Positions 15,349 to 24,128 of a stretch of 50,432 nt of DNA are shown here, in pieces. The position numbers and the translations under genes were made by a program. Location of the stretch: positions 1-50,432 of the forward strand of contig JAFQMO010000124.1 of assembly GCA_017414385.1 (NCBI GenBank), given 5' to 3'. Below the pieces are notes generated by a model, which was given only the letters and a program-made list of their open reading frames with translations, did no database searches and was not told the origin of the DNA. Position 1 is the first letter of the stretch. Every line of letters starts with the position of its first letter. The DNA comes from Clostridia bacterium (GTDB lineage Bacteria; Bacillota; Clostridia; Oscillospirales; CAG-272).

Positions 15349-17698
15349 CGATCCATTGATGACGAAGCCGACGCAGCAGGGTATCTGCAGTCTTGAGATC
15401 GGCGGCTTGTTTTTCGTAATATGCTGATATCGCGGAGAATTCCGCATCGGTCAACGTATGTTGACTGAATTTTGCTTTTTCTGCGAGCGTATACAGTGTG
15501 TCCGGGACGGATTCTGTATGGAGCTTGGCGATTGCATGGATATATCGAAACAGGTACAGTGCTGCGTCATTTCGTTTGTCCGAGGGGGCGTGCAGAGCAG
15601 CGTACAGCTTCTGTGTCTTGCTGTGGCGTCGGACCATCAGTACGGCGATCGGAGTAAGAAGTCCGATGCTTATCAGAATCACAAGGAGGACGATACGTAA
15701 AAGCTTTTGGGAACGTGTCAGTGGAGGGCTCTGTGTTGGAGAACTGTCCAGCTCATCTGTATCGCTTTCGGCAGGAGTCGTGGCATCTGCTGTCGGAGCC
15801 TTGGGAGGCTGTGTGTCACCTTCAGTCGTAATCACGGGCTCGGGTATTGTCTCGGTTGTTTCCGGAGACTCTGTGACACTGTCGGATGTCGTTGTGGGAA
15901 GGTCATCCTGTTCATTTTGAATAACGGAGCCGGGGGGTGTTGCTTCTATGGGTACCCACCCAAGCTGAGGATAAAAAACCTCGACCCATGCATGGGCATC
16001 GGAATCCAGGATCGGATTCCAGGTGATGGGCGTCTTGATCTTTGCAAGGAATCCGACCGCGAGCCGCGCAGGAATTCCGCAGGCACGAAGAAGCATGACC
16101 TCTGTGGTTGCAAAATGTGTACAGTATCCTGCTTCGGCATCCTCCAAAAACCAAAGAACGAAATCCTTTCCGTTATCGGGCTTTTTTTCGACATCCAAAG
16201 AATACTCAGCACAGCTTTGCGTGAGCAGAGTGATCTCATCGACAATGCTCCAATATTGTTCTTTGGTGATATCAAGCGAGGGAAGCGGGGTAATGTCATT
16301 GCTTTCCAGAAACTCTAGCAGCAGCGCTTTCGTTTGGTCATCGATCTGTGTATATTCGGAAAGATGCTCGAGATAATATCCGGTTAAGAGATTTTTGAAC
16401 GGCGCTTGATCCGTTGTAAAAGAGGCGGTCCGAATCTGTTCAAGGGAAAAGGGACGGCAATGAACCGTGTAGGTATCGCCGGGAGATCGCTTTATGATAT
16501 TCTGATCACCATTTGTCTGATATTCGGCGCTGCTGCCGGAAAAATAATACGGCGTGAACAGAATATCGGAGTGCACATCGGCAAGAGTAAGATCTGTTAC
16601 CCATGTGGTGAAATTTGAGATAATAACGGAGGAGACGGTCAGAATCTGATCGTCGGTCACACGGACGGTTGCGGTATCGGGATTGCTCCATTCATCGGAT
16701 GTATACCGCTTGTACGTGTTTTCGCGAAGGTAAACGGTTTGTTTTCCGGAGCCTTTGATCTTCATGACCGGTTGATCACGGTAACGCTTACTTTCCAAAT
16801 TGGAAAGAGAAACCGTATTGCCCTCTGCAGAGGTATAGACGGGATCTTCTGCGTTTGAATTCCCGAATCGTGACCGGAATGTCATTTGAATGGAGGAGGT
16901 AAGGTCAAGGATGGCATTGTAGCCGCTTTGAAATATTTCCGGCATGGTATTATCCTTGGGACAGTACCGATACGTCATTGTGATAAGGAGGATGGCGGGG
17001 ATCAATAGGATGGCTGTCTGAGAGAAGATCGCCCGTGGCTGAAGCCGGAGGGCAGATCGTGTAAACAGCAATAAGAGCCAATATGTGAATATGGTCAGAA
17101 GTGACCAAAAATCGGGAATGGTTATTTCGATGATCAAAAAACAAAGAATGAAGAAGGGGACAGGAATCAAGGCTGCAAGAAAAACAACGTGATTTCTGGA
17201 ATACAGAAAACACCATAAAAGTGCGATCAGAACAGCAATGATAAGCAAGGCCTCTGTGACCTTCGCGGATATGTCCTCTTGAACGGCTGCGGAGGAGCCG
17301 ATGTAGGGCAGCTGCCCGGCGTAAGGCTTCAAGAGAGAGGGCATCTCCATTGCAGGATATCCCCAACAAAGGAAACGGACAACATAAGCCGATATTAAGA
17401 GAATGCCGTCAAGAAGCATGTCCGTTCTGCAAAGAAACCATATTCCGCATAGAATCAGGATCCCAAGATGTGGCAGGTACTGTCTTACGAAGCATCGTTG
17501 GATCAGCGGACAAGCAATCGCAATTCCGATGACGGCGATGATCAGAACATCTGAAAAAACGGGGAGATCGAATCCCGTTATAAGGCATCCGACGGTTCCG
17601 CCAAGACATAACAGGAGAAGAAACACATCGAGAAGTGCATTTGCGGATAGGACCGAGCTGCGCTGCTTGGTAATGATCTGCGGTTTGTTTGTGGGCAT
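15335..17698 (-). CDS. Membrane transglutaminase-like protein (TgpA/DUF3488 type)
   Basis: A 787-aa membrane protein. The N-terminal third has about seven membrane segments (for example LLDVFLLLLCLGGTV and LLIIAVLIALLWCFLY). An extracellular transglutaminase-like domain follows, with Cys526 in AGYCTHFATTEV and His569 in SDAHAWVEVF; the third position is Glu in VPIEATPP, where many relatives have Asp. A Thr/Pro-rich stalk, one more membrane helix (LLRIVLLVILISIGLL) and a cytoplasmic DUF4129-like tail complete it. The start at 17698 is preferred over 17704 because AAAGGAG is then nine bases away. With MoxR and DUF58 upstream it forms the widespread MoxR/DUF58/TgpA set, proposed to process or assemble envelope proteins; the substrate is not known. 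Confidence 0.9.
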   Translation of the reverse strand: MPTNKPQIITKQRSSVLSANALLDVFLLLLCLGGTVGCLITGFDLPVFSDVLIIAVIGIAIACPLIQRCFVRQYLPHLGILILCGIWFLCRTDMLLDGILLISAYVVRFLCWGYPAMEMPSLLKPYAGQLPYIGSSAAVQEDISAKVTEALLIIAVLIALLWCFLYSRNHVVFLAALIPVPFFILCFLIIEITIPDFWSLLTIFTYWLLLLFTRSALRLQPRAIFSQTAILLIPAILLITMTYRYCPKDNTMPEIFQSGYNAILDLTSSIQMTFRSRFGNSNAEDPVYTSAEGNTVSLSNLESKRYRDQPVMKIKGSGKQTVYLRENTYKRYTSDEWSNPDTATVRVTDDQILTVSSVIISNFTTWVTDLTLADVHSDILFTPYYFSGSSAEYQTNGDQNIIKRSPGDTYTVHCRPFSLEQIRTASFTTDQAPFKNLLTGYYLEHLSEYTQIDDQTKALLLEFLESNDITPLPSLDITKEQYWSIVDEITLLTQSCAEYSLDVEKKPDNGKDFVLWFLEDAEAGYCTHFATTEVMLLRACGIPARLAVGFLAKIKTPITWNPILDSDAHAWVEVFYPQLGWVPIEATPPGSVIQNEQDDLPTTTSDSVTESPETTETIPEPVITTEGDTQPPKAPTADATTPAESDTDELDSSPTQSPPLTRSQKLLRIVLLVILISIGLLTPIAVLMVRRHSKTQKLYAALHAPSDKRNDAALYLFRYIHAIAKLHTESVPDTLYTLAEKAKFSQHTLTDAEFSAISAYYEKQAADLKTADTLLRRLRHQWIDVLY

Positions 17699-17755
17699 GT
17701 GCATATTCTCCTTTCTGTTCTGTTATGCAATGGCGTGGACGTGAACGGGTATGTG

Positions 17756-18817
17756 TCAATATTTGCGTTGATCGGATGTATAGGATTCTTTGTCGATGTG
17801 AAATCCGATGTCGGCGGTCTTATATACGGAATCGAAGGATGCACCGGGATGATTCTGACGGATACCCTCAGAGAAGAGACGACGGTAGAGTCCGACAGCA
17901 TCGTGCGGTACACGGACGGTTTCGGTACGAAGATCTCCTTTTGCTGTCAGCCATACAACGGTGACGCATCGAATGGTCGAGTGTGAAAGAAGAGTCTGCA
18001 GATACCATGCAAGCGTGTCATGGATGCTATCTGCGATATCGGGATGAGGATCGCGCTCCAGGGTGATCATAACAGAACGGTCAGCAGCATCCATCGCTTC
18101 ACGAACCAGAAGATCGTCTGTTTTTGCACTTAGCTTCCAATGTACGGCACGCATGGTATCTCCGGGACGGTATTGACGGATTTCGTACTGCTCGGAAAAG
18201 CGCTGTGTGGGTACGGGGACGGATTGGACCTGATCCCATGTGCGAAGGATCTTGTCAGGCTTCCGCGGGATGGGACACACAACGGTCTCCGTACACTGTT
18301 TTCTTGATACACGTGGAAGCGGAAGCAAAAACAGTCCGAGAAAATCGTACATACAGAAAGAGATGAGTCTCCCCCGGATGACAGCGGTATGCTCTGTGCT
18401 GAGCGGGACCGCAGCGGTGCCGGTCAGCTTCAGCAGATACCAAAACGGCGGCTGCAGGCATCGTTCTTTGACCGGATAGGGGAGGATGGTATTTGTGATC
18501 CTGTTTTCCGTGTCTTTTTCGGATGCCAAATTCTTTTGTGCGACTGTCACACGAATGGGCAGCCCATAGGGACAGTGCTTACCTTCAACGTGAATGTACA
18601 TGATACCGTATTCTCCGCGGACGATTTCTGTTGGTGCGACGAGCTTGATACGTATGCAAAACAGCGGAGGAAGCATCAAGATCAGCGAAAAGAGCGGGAG
18701 GATCATCACAAGAAGGAGAAGAAACGTGGAGAACCAAGCGGTGTAATTCATGCAAAACAGCACACATCCACAAATAGAAAGCAGGTATAATATCCAATTT
18801 CGAATTAAGATCTTCAT
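17756..18817 (-). CDS. DUF58 domain protein
   Basis: A 353-aa protein with two N-terminal membrane helices (WILYLLSICGCVLFCMNYTA and FLLLLVMILPLFSLILML) followed by a cytoplasmic or extracytoplasmic beta-rich part and the DUF58 signature YRPGDTMRAVHWKLSAKTDDLLVRE. It ends with a von-Willebrand-like half (SVMITLERDP ... IHDTLAWYLQTLL). It overlaps moxR by 4 bp (ATGA at 18814-18817), so it is coupled to it, and is followed 57 bp later by the transglutaminase gene. In this gene set DUF58 proteins are thought to be partners of the MoxR chaperone ATPase. Confidence 0.9.
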   Translation of the reverse strand: MKILIRNWILYLLSICGCVLFCMNYTAWFSTFLLLLVMILPLFSLILMLPPLFCIRIKLVAPTEIVRGEYGIMYIHVEGKHCPYGLPIRVTVAQKNLASEKDTENRITNTILPYPVKERCLQPPFWYLLKLTGTAAVPLSTEHTAVIRGRLISFCMYDFLGLFLLPLPRVSRKQCTETVVCPIPRKPDKILRTWDQVQSVPVPTQRFSEQYEIRQYRPGDTMRAVHWKLSAKTDDLLVREAMDAADRSVMITLERDPHPDIADSIHDTLAWYLQTLLSHSTIRCVTVVWLTAKGDLRTETVRVPHDAVGLYRRLFSEGIRQNHPGASFDSVYKTADIGFHIDKESYTSDQRKY

Positions 18818-19803
18818 GCGTTTTTCGGTGGTTGTTTATTGGTGGTTTTCCGTTCGGAAGAGGCAGTGTTCTGAAGAACATTTGGAATGGGGGTGTCCTT
18901 CAGTATCTGATTTGCGATATCCATGGCTGTTTTTCCAAGATGCTCAGCCTCCGGCGTGAGAAGCAGGCGGTGGAAAACCGTCATGGTGAAAACGGTACGA
19001 ACATCCGCAGGCACCACATAATCTCGCTCGGAAAGATACGCATGGGCTTTTGCCATCGCCATGATACCGAGTGTTGCACGGGGGGATGCGCCTCTGGCAA
19101 GGTCGGGGGATTGTCGGGTTGCCGTGACAAGAGCAACGATATAATCGGCTACCTCCTTTGCAATGTACACGGATGCACATTCATTTTGCATGTTGCAGAG
19201 ATCGCTTCCCGAGATCACGCGCATGACACGGTCCAGCGGACGTCCCTGTTGATAACGCAGGATCATTTCGCTTTCACTTGTCGGGTTCGGATAACCGATA
19301 GAAAGACGGATCATGAAACGGTCGATCTGCGAATCGGGCAGGCGTTGAGTACCGGCGGCACCGGTCGGATTCTGTGTCGCAATGACACAAAACGGACGAG
19401 GAAGCGCATAGGAGCTTCCGTCTACGGTGACCTGTCCCTCTTCCATTGCCTCCAGAAGCGCGGATTGTGTTCTGCTTGTTGCACGGTTCAACTCGTCCGC
19501 AAGAAACAGATTGCAAAAGATCGCTCCGGGTCGGTATTCCATTTTTCCGCTGTCCTTATGATAGAGGGAATAGCCTGTGATGTCGGAGGGCAGTACATCG
19601 GGTGTGAACTGTACACGTCCGTACTGTAAATTCATCGCACGGCAAAAAGCGAGTGCCATAGTTGTTTTTCCGACACCGGGGATATCTTCCAGCAGGATAT
19701 GTCCGTCTGCAAGAATGGCAAGCATTGCCCAAATCAAAATATTCCGTTTACCGATAACGGCTTTTTCCGTTTCTGCAATAATACCTTGTATTTTCGAATT
19801 CAT
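18814..19803 (-). CDS. MoxR family AAA+ ATPase
   Basis: A 329-aa AAA+ ATPase. Walker A GVGKTT at residues 43-48, Walker B LFLADE at 99-104, sensor 1 in CVIATQNPTG and the arginine-finger region in LPDSQIDRFMIRL. MoxR proteins act as chaperones that insert cofactors or remodel VWA/DUF58-type partners. It is the first gene of a four-gene minus-strand operon (MoxR, DUF58, transglutaminase, GT4). The ATG at 19803 has AAGGAG eight bases upstream. The promoter at 19997-20025 leaves a leader of about 190 nt. Confidence 0.95.
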   Translation of the reverse strand: MNSKIQGIIAETEKAVIGKRNILIWAMLAILADGHILLEDIPGVGKTTMALAFCRAMNLQYGRVQFTPDVLPSDITGYSLYHKDSGKMEYRPGAIFCNLFLADELNRATSRTQSALLEAMEEGQVTVDGSSYALPRPFCVIATQNPTGAAGTQRLPDSQIDRFMIRLSIGYPNPTSESEMILRYQQGRPLDRVMRVISGSDLCNMQNECASVYIAKEVADYIVALVTATRQSPDLARGASPRATLGIMAMAKAHAYLSERDYVVPADVRTVFTMTVFHRLLLTPEAEHLGKTAMDIANQILKDTPIPNVLQNTASSERKTTNKQPPKNA

Positions 19804-19996
19804 AACAATCTCCTTGTCTTGCGGGATCTTTGGTTACCAAATGGCTGTTTCTTTTATTTGACGTAATTTTTTTGGTTTTGTTCCCTGTTGTACCAAAATA
19901 CTCCATTTTAACTGTGTGAAATGAGGACCGGCGGTGCTTATGTGGACAGACCGATATGCAACACGCCATTTATGAGGACGTTTTCTGTATGGAAAA

Positions 19997-20025
19997 AGTA
20001 TATCATAAATGATCCGATTTTGCAA
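19997..20025 (-). promoter_or_regulatory. Promoter of the MoxR operon
   Basis: On the minus strand: TTGCAA (20025-20020), 17-bp spacer, TATACT (20002-19997). The leader from about 19990 to 19803 contains no recognised regulatory RNA. Confidence 0.7.
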
Positions 20026-20148
20026 TATTTTTTTGGTCAAAGCATTTCTGTGTGAAGGAAGGCGATATGGCTTTGAAGAAGGAATATATATCAAATTTGA
20101 TTCCTTTGTTTTTGTGTTAAACAAAAAGGTAAGGAATTTTTGCTTTGA

Positions 20149-20174
20149 TGAAACCTTTTGCGTGTTTTGACGAG
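20149..20174 (+). promoter_or_regulatory. ECF-type promoter in front of the sigma factor gene
   Basis: TGAAAC (20149-20154), 16 bp, CGAG (20171-20174). This follows the ECF sigma promoter layout (TGAAAC, 16-17 bp, CGTM/CGAC) and lies 40 bp before the start codon, so the sigma factor probably drives its own operon. A T-rich/A-rich inverted repeat lies just upstream at about 20103-20130. Confidence 0.5.
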
Positions 20175-20216
20175 TTATATAGTGACGGCCGATCAAAACA
20201 GTGGGGGTGACATATG

Positions 20217-20774
20217 ATGAACGATACGGATATTGTCGAATTATTTTGGGAACGGGATGAGGGGGCAATCGTAGAATGCCGTGGACGGTACGGAGCATAT
20301 CTGACACGTGTTGTCATGAATATTCTCGGTTGTCTTGAGGACTGTGAGGAATGTGTGAATGATACCTATCTTGCTGCATGGCGATCGATCCCGCCGAACA
20401 GACCGCAGCAATTACTGCCGTATCTGGCTAAGATCAGCAGACGGATTGCGATCGATCGAATCCGACGTATGAACAGAGAGAAGCGGCGCGATACAGAGTA
20501 TTGGCAGCTGCTGTCAGAGCTTTCAGAGGTTGCTTATGAGGACAGCACAGCAGAACAGGTGGAGGCACAGGTCCTGGCAGAGACAGTGAACACATTTCTG
20601 TACACCTTGCCGATAACAGATCGGACCGTGTTTATCCGGAGGTATTATTATATGGAACCGATCGGAACCATTGCCCGGAACGTCGGGATGCGTGAGGCCG
20701 GTGTCAAAACGATGCTGTTTCGTCTTCGTGGACGTCTGCGTGAATATTTGAGAAAGGAAGGATATAAGCTTTGA
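20217..20774 (+). CDS. ECF (sigma-70 family) RNA polymerase sigma factor
   Basis: A 185-aa sigma factor. Region 2 spans about residues 8-80, with ILGCLEDCEECVNDTYLAAW (region 2.1-2.2) and LAKISRRIAIDRIRRMNREKR (2.3-2.4). Region 4 spans about 125-178, with LPITDRTVFIRRYYYMEPIG and the recognition helix MREAGVKTMLFRLRGRLR. The SD is GGGGGTG; of two adjacent ATGs (20214 and 20217) the second is better spaced. The stop overlaps the anti-sigma start (ATGA, 20771-20774). Pairing with a membrane anti-sigma points to response to an envelope or external signal. Confidence 0.93.
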   Translation: MNDTDIVELFWERDEGAIVECRGRYGAYLTRVVMNILGCLEDCEECVNDTYLAAWRSIPPNRPQQLLPYLAKISRRIAIDRIRRMNREKRRDTEYWQLLSELSEVAYEDSTAEQVEAQVLAETVNTFLYTLPITDRTVFIRRYYYMEPIGTIARNVGMREAGVKTMLFRLRGRLREYLRKEGYKL

Positions 20775-21778
20775 ATGCGGAAGGATTATTGGATGCAATC
20801 GGTTTCATTGATGATATGCTAATTTTGGAGGCGGAGGAATACTCCGGAAACTTGAAAAAAAGAGAGCGGCACACACGGAAGCGGATACTGCCGATCGCGG
20901 CTTGCGTATGTACAGCGTTTGTACTGATAACGGCATGGATCGGACTTGGAAAATCATTTTTCTCGTTTTTCAACGCAGAGGGGTCTCCGTCCGAAAAGAA
21001 AGACCCGTTTGCTTATTCGGTGATCACTGCTCCCGACGGTGGGGTGACCATCCCCAAAACCGTACCGCAGGCGGATTCTTCTGCTATCGCCGATATGATG
21101 GGACTGTTTCTGTACGACGGTCGTTGTTATGTGGAATACACAGCATTTGAAGATGCAAAGGAAGAGGAACTGCTCGGAGCATATCTCGGAACGGTAACGG
21201 CGGGGATCGATGAATGGAGCGGTAAGGCGGAATGGAAGGATTTTTGCGGTACCGTTGTCGGTGATATTTACACGGTGAAGGGAATGCCGTCAAGCTTCAT
21301 GCTTTGTCTGAAAAATGAGGTCGGTGTCGGATTGTTTATCAACGATAACGGGATTACGATACAGACGGGAGCGGATCTGTACAGCGAACGACTTGATCTG
21401 AAGGATAGCTATACGGGGGTCTGGGCAGAAGCATATGATGATTGGTATTGCGGCAGGAATCATAGGATCGTATTGCTTGATGAACATGTGGAAGCGAGTG
21501 ATGACCACAAAAAAACGATCGTGGACAGGTTTATCGATGCATTGAATGACGGAAGGGTACACAGTCTTCGGGATATTCAGAAGCGAGAATCGGGAAGGCT
21601 TTATCAGACACAGCTTTATGCACTGAACTTTACCACGGATCACGGATTCCGGATCTTCCTGCGGGTATTTGAAAACGGGCTCGTCAGCTTTGACGGCGTG
21701 GGATCGGTCGTTGTACAGATAGAAGAGCGTGCATGGCGTGATCTGATCGAGATGATTGAAGAAGTGGCTGAAAATTGA
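20771..21778 (+). CDS. Membrane-anchored anti-sigma factor (probable)
   Basis: A 335-aa single-pass membrane protein. About 38 cytoplasmic residues (GLLDAIGFIDDMLILEAEEY), the part expected to bind the sigma factor, are followed by a basic stretch and one membrane helix at about 39-59 (ILPIAACVCTAFVLITAWIG). A 275-residue extracellular part has no recognised sensor motif. Translational coupling to the sigma gene and the topology are those of clostridial ECF anti-sigma proteins. The extracellular domain would be the sensor; its ligand is unknown. A terminator follows at 21803. Confidence 0.8.
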   Translation: MNAEGLLDAIGFIDDMLILEAEEYSGNLKKRERHTRKRILPIAACVCTAFVLITAWIGLGKSFFSFFNAEGSPSEKKDPFAYSVITAPDGGVTIPKTVPQADSSAIADMMGLFLYDGRCYVEYTAFEDAKEEELLGAYLGTVTAGIDEWSGKAEWKDFCGTVVGDIYTVKGMPSSFMLCLKNEVGVGLFINDNGITIQTGADLYSERLDLKDSYTGVWAEAYDDWYCGRNHRIVLLDEHVEASDDHKKTIVDRFIDALNDGRVHSLRDIQKRESGRLYQTQLYALNFTTDHGFRIFLRVFENGLVSFDGVGSVVVQIEERAWRDLIEMIEEVAEN

Positions 21779-21802
21779 TTGTTTGACATTGGGAAAACAG
21801 AA

Positions 21803-21840
21803 AAAAGGACCGCGGCGGAGCTTTCCGTCGGGTCCTTTTC
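21803..21840 (+). terminator. Terminator of the sigma/anti-sigma operon
   Basis: AAAAGGACC and GGTCCTTTT close a hairpin whose inner part is GGCGGA/TTCCGTC; it lies 25 bp beyond the stop codon. Confidence 0.85.
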
Positions 21841-21874
21841 CATGTTTTGGAAATATTGCAAAAACAGTGTCGGG

Positions 21875-21903
21875 TTGACTTATATTTGGTTTTGTGGTAT
21901 AAT
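21875..21903 (+). promoter_or_regulatory. Promoter of the SLH-transglutaminase gene
   Basis: TTGACT (21875-21880), 17-bp spacer, TATAAT (21898-21903). Start near 21910, with the SD AGGAGG at 21953-21958. Confidence 0.85.
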
Positions 21904-21967
21904 CACAGTGAAAGAGATGTATGTCCGTCATGTTGTTTGCTTCGAGGACGATAGGAGGTCTATAAAT

Positions 21968-23476
21968 ATGAAACATCAATACCGTTTGGCGGCTGCGATG
22001 CTTGCGATCCTGCTTTTTTGCAGTGCGGCGGTTCTTCCGATGAATGCGGTCGGGTTTGATGCGTTCGAGGAAAAAAAGACTTACACGCAGGGGCAGTTTA
22101 AGGATGTGGGAGAGGAAAATTGGTTTGCGGAGAATGTTGCCGCAGTGTACCGTCTGGGCCTTATGATCGGTACTGCCGATGATAGCTTTTCTCCCGACGG
22201 AATGGTTACGGCAGCAGAGATTTATACGTTGATTGCCCGTATTTATGCCATTTATACGGAAGATCGTATGGCTGATTTTTCTGCAGCATCTCCGTGGTAC
22301 AGTCCGTATGTGACATACGGAATTGCACACGGACTGATCCCCGCTGAAACGGCGGACCGTCCTGCTGCGTATTTTGGTCAATCGGTGACGCGTGCCTTTA
22401 TGGTCGAGGCGTTTTCCGCCTTGCCCGATGAGATGTGGGCAGAGATCAATTTGGTTGATGACGGAGCAATTCCCGATGTTTCGATGGATGAGGAATATGC
22501 AGCAGATGTTTACCGTGCATACCGTGCGGGAATCCTCGTCGGTACCGACGGAAATGTTTTCTCTGCGGAAAAGGGAGTAACCCGTGCAGAGATCGCTGCG
22601 ATTGTCGGCCGCTTGGTCGTTCCGTCTCAAAGACTTCGTGTTACTTTGCAGAATCCAACAACGGTTATCTTATATGCGGCAAACGGATCCTCGAGAATCG
22701 TTCCCTATGAAGAGACGGAGCAGTATTATCTGCGCGGATGGAAGGATACACCGTATCCGACAGAAACGCCTTCCGTTACCGTATTGCTCAATGAGGCTTC
22801 TCTGGACCCCGTGAAAACGGGATATACACCGCTTGATGCAAAGATCGATGCGGTGTTTGCAAAGATTATCAAGCCTGCAATGACGACTGAAGAAAAGGTT
22901 CGTGCTTGTTATGATTATTTGATCAATCATTTTTCATACGGCAGAAGCGAAGCGTCCGGATGGTATCGGCCTATTTATGCCAATAATCCATACGATTCCC
23001 CCTCACCGGGGCTTATTTGCACGCCTGTTCCGGCGCTTGCATCGTCACGCGGATACGAGTATTTTTTCCGTGCACTTGGGGAACATGCATTGGAGGCGTA
23101 TGCAGTATTGTATGCATCGGAGATGCTTTCGGGAACGCATGGCTGGTGTGATCACTATTCTTTGACTTTCGTGGTCATGATGCGCAGGATCGGTCTGCAG
23201 TGCTTCCCTGTGTATGCAAGTGCGAAAAACGGGAATACGTACGGTGTACATATGCTGACGTTTATAACGGTTGGCGGTGTGGATTACATATTTGATCCGC
23301 AGATCGAGGATGTTCTCGTGCAGTCAACAGGTATATGCAGCTATAAGCGTTATGGTAAGACCATTGAAGAATTAAAGGACCATTATAGGGATTTCGATTT
23401 GATGGAGGATTGCAGACAGCTGTTCGGACCGTTTTCTTATGATGCAGCCAAGATGCAGGCGATCCTAAATTCCTGA
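21968..23476 (+). CDS. Secreted SLH-domain transglutaminase-like protein
   Basis: A 502-aa exported protein. It has an N-terminal signal peptide (MKHQYRLAAAMLAILLFCSA) and three SLH repeats (about residues 44-95, 104-150 and 166-215; SLH domains bind pyruvylated secondary cell-wall polymers). A linker leads to a transglutaminase-like cysteine-peptidase fold with a complete triad: Cys394 in HGWCDHYSL, His428 in YGVHMLTF, Asp443 in IFDPQ. It probably acts at the cell surface as a peptidase or cross-linking enzyme; the substrate is unknown. The start at 21968 is fixed by AGGAGG at 21953. The pcp gene follows 13 bp after the stop and is probably co-transcribed. Confidence 0.9.
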   Translation: MKHQYRLAAAMLAILLFCSAAVLPMNAVGFDAFEEKKTYTQGQFKDVGEENWFAENVAAVYRLGLMIGTADDSFSPDGMVTAAEIYTLIARIYAIYTEDRMADFSAASPWYSPYVTYGIAHGLIPAETADRPAAYFGQSVTRAFMVEAFSALPDEMWAEINLVDDGAIPDVSMDEEYAADVYRAYRAGILVGTDGNVFSAEKGVTRAEIAAIVGRLVVPSQRLRVTLQNPTTVILYAANGSSRIVPYEETEQYYLRGWKDTPYPTETPSVTVLLNEASLDPVKTGYTPLDAKIDAVFAKIIKPAMTTEEKVRACYDYLINHFSYGRSEASGWYRPIYANNPYDSPSPGLICTPVPALASSRGYEYFFRALGEHALEAYAVLYASEMLSGTHGWCDHYSLTFVVMMRRIGLQCFPVYASAKNGNTYGVHMLTFITVGGVDYIFDPQIEDVLVQSTGICSYKRYGKTIEELKDHYRDFDLMEDCRQLFGPFSYDAAKMQAILNS

Positions 23477-23489
23477 AAAAGGAAAGAAC

Positions 23490-24128
23490 ATGAAAACGTT
23501 ATTGATCACGGGCTTTGACCCGTTTGGCGGAGCAACCGTCAATCCTGCTTGGGAGGCTGTGCAGCAGCTGCCGGAAACGGTTGGTGTATATCGGCTTTGC
23601 AAGCTACAGATACCGACGGTTTTTGACGATGCTGCCAAAATTGTTATAGAGAAGGCAGATGAGGTTCGGCCATCGGTGATTTTGTGTATCGGACAGGCGG
23701 GCGGACGTGATGCGGTTACGCCGGAGTTTGTTGCGATCAATCATCGATATGCATCCATTGCAGATAATGCGGGACAGATGCCGCAGGGGACTTGCATAAA
23801 CCGTGAAGCTCCTGCAGCATATTTTGCGACCGTTCCGGTCCGTTTAATGACAGAAGCGGCCTGTGCGGAGGGAATACGGGCGTCGGTTTCTTATACTGCG
23901 GGTACGTTTGTCTGTAACGATGTGTTGTTTCAATTGTTGCACTATTATCGCAACGATGATATACGTATCGGCTTTATTCATGTACCGTATATTCCGTCGC
24001 AGCTGACAGACTCGCGGAAAAGCATGCCGTCTATGCCGGTTGAAGACATCGTACGTGGATTGATTGCCGCAATTTCGGCATTAGATACGCCATCTGTTCA
24101 GCCCGACATTAAGGAGATGTCGGGCTGA
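23490..24128 (+). CDS. pcp: Pyroglutamyl-peptidase I
   Basis: A 212-aa cytoplasmic cysteine peptidase that removes N-terminal pyroglutamate from peptides. The catalytic triad is complete: Glu79 (VTPEFVAINHRYA), Cys142 (AGTFVCNDVLF), His164 (IGFIHVPYIPSQ); the N-terminus has the family's TGFDPFGGATVNP. It is the second gene after the SLH-transglutaminase. Its last 20 bp overlap, tail to tail, with the minus-strand PG-binding gene, and an 11-bp-stem hairpin sits in that overlap. Confidence 0.95.
   Translation: MKTLLITGFDPFGGATVNPAWEAVQQLPETVGVYRLCKLQIPTVFDDAAKIVIEKADEVRPSVILCIGQAGGRDAVTPEFVAINHRYASIADNAGQMPQGTCINREAPAAYFATVPVRLMTEAACAEGIRASVSYTAGTFVCNDVLFQLLHYYRNDDIRIGFIHVPYIPSQLTDSRKSMPSMPVEDIVRGLIAAISALDTPSVQPDIKEMSG
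24099..24127. terminator. Hairpin in the convergent overlap of pcp and the PG-binding gene
   Basis: CAGCCCGACAT (24099-24109) pairs perfectly with ATGTCGGGCTG (24117-24127). It lies within the last codons of both genes and has no T run on either strand, so it may be a transcription-collision or RNA-end hairpin rather than a standard terminator. Confidence 0.5.
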
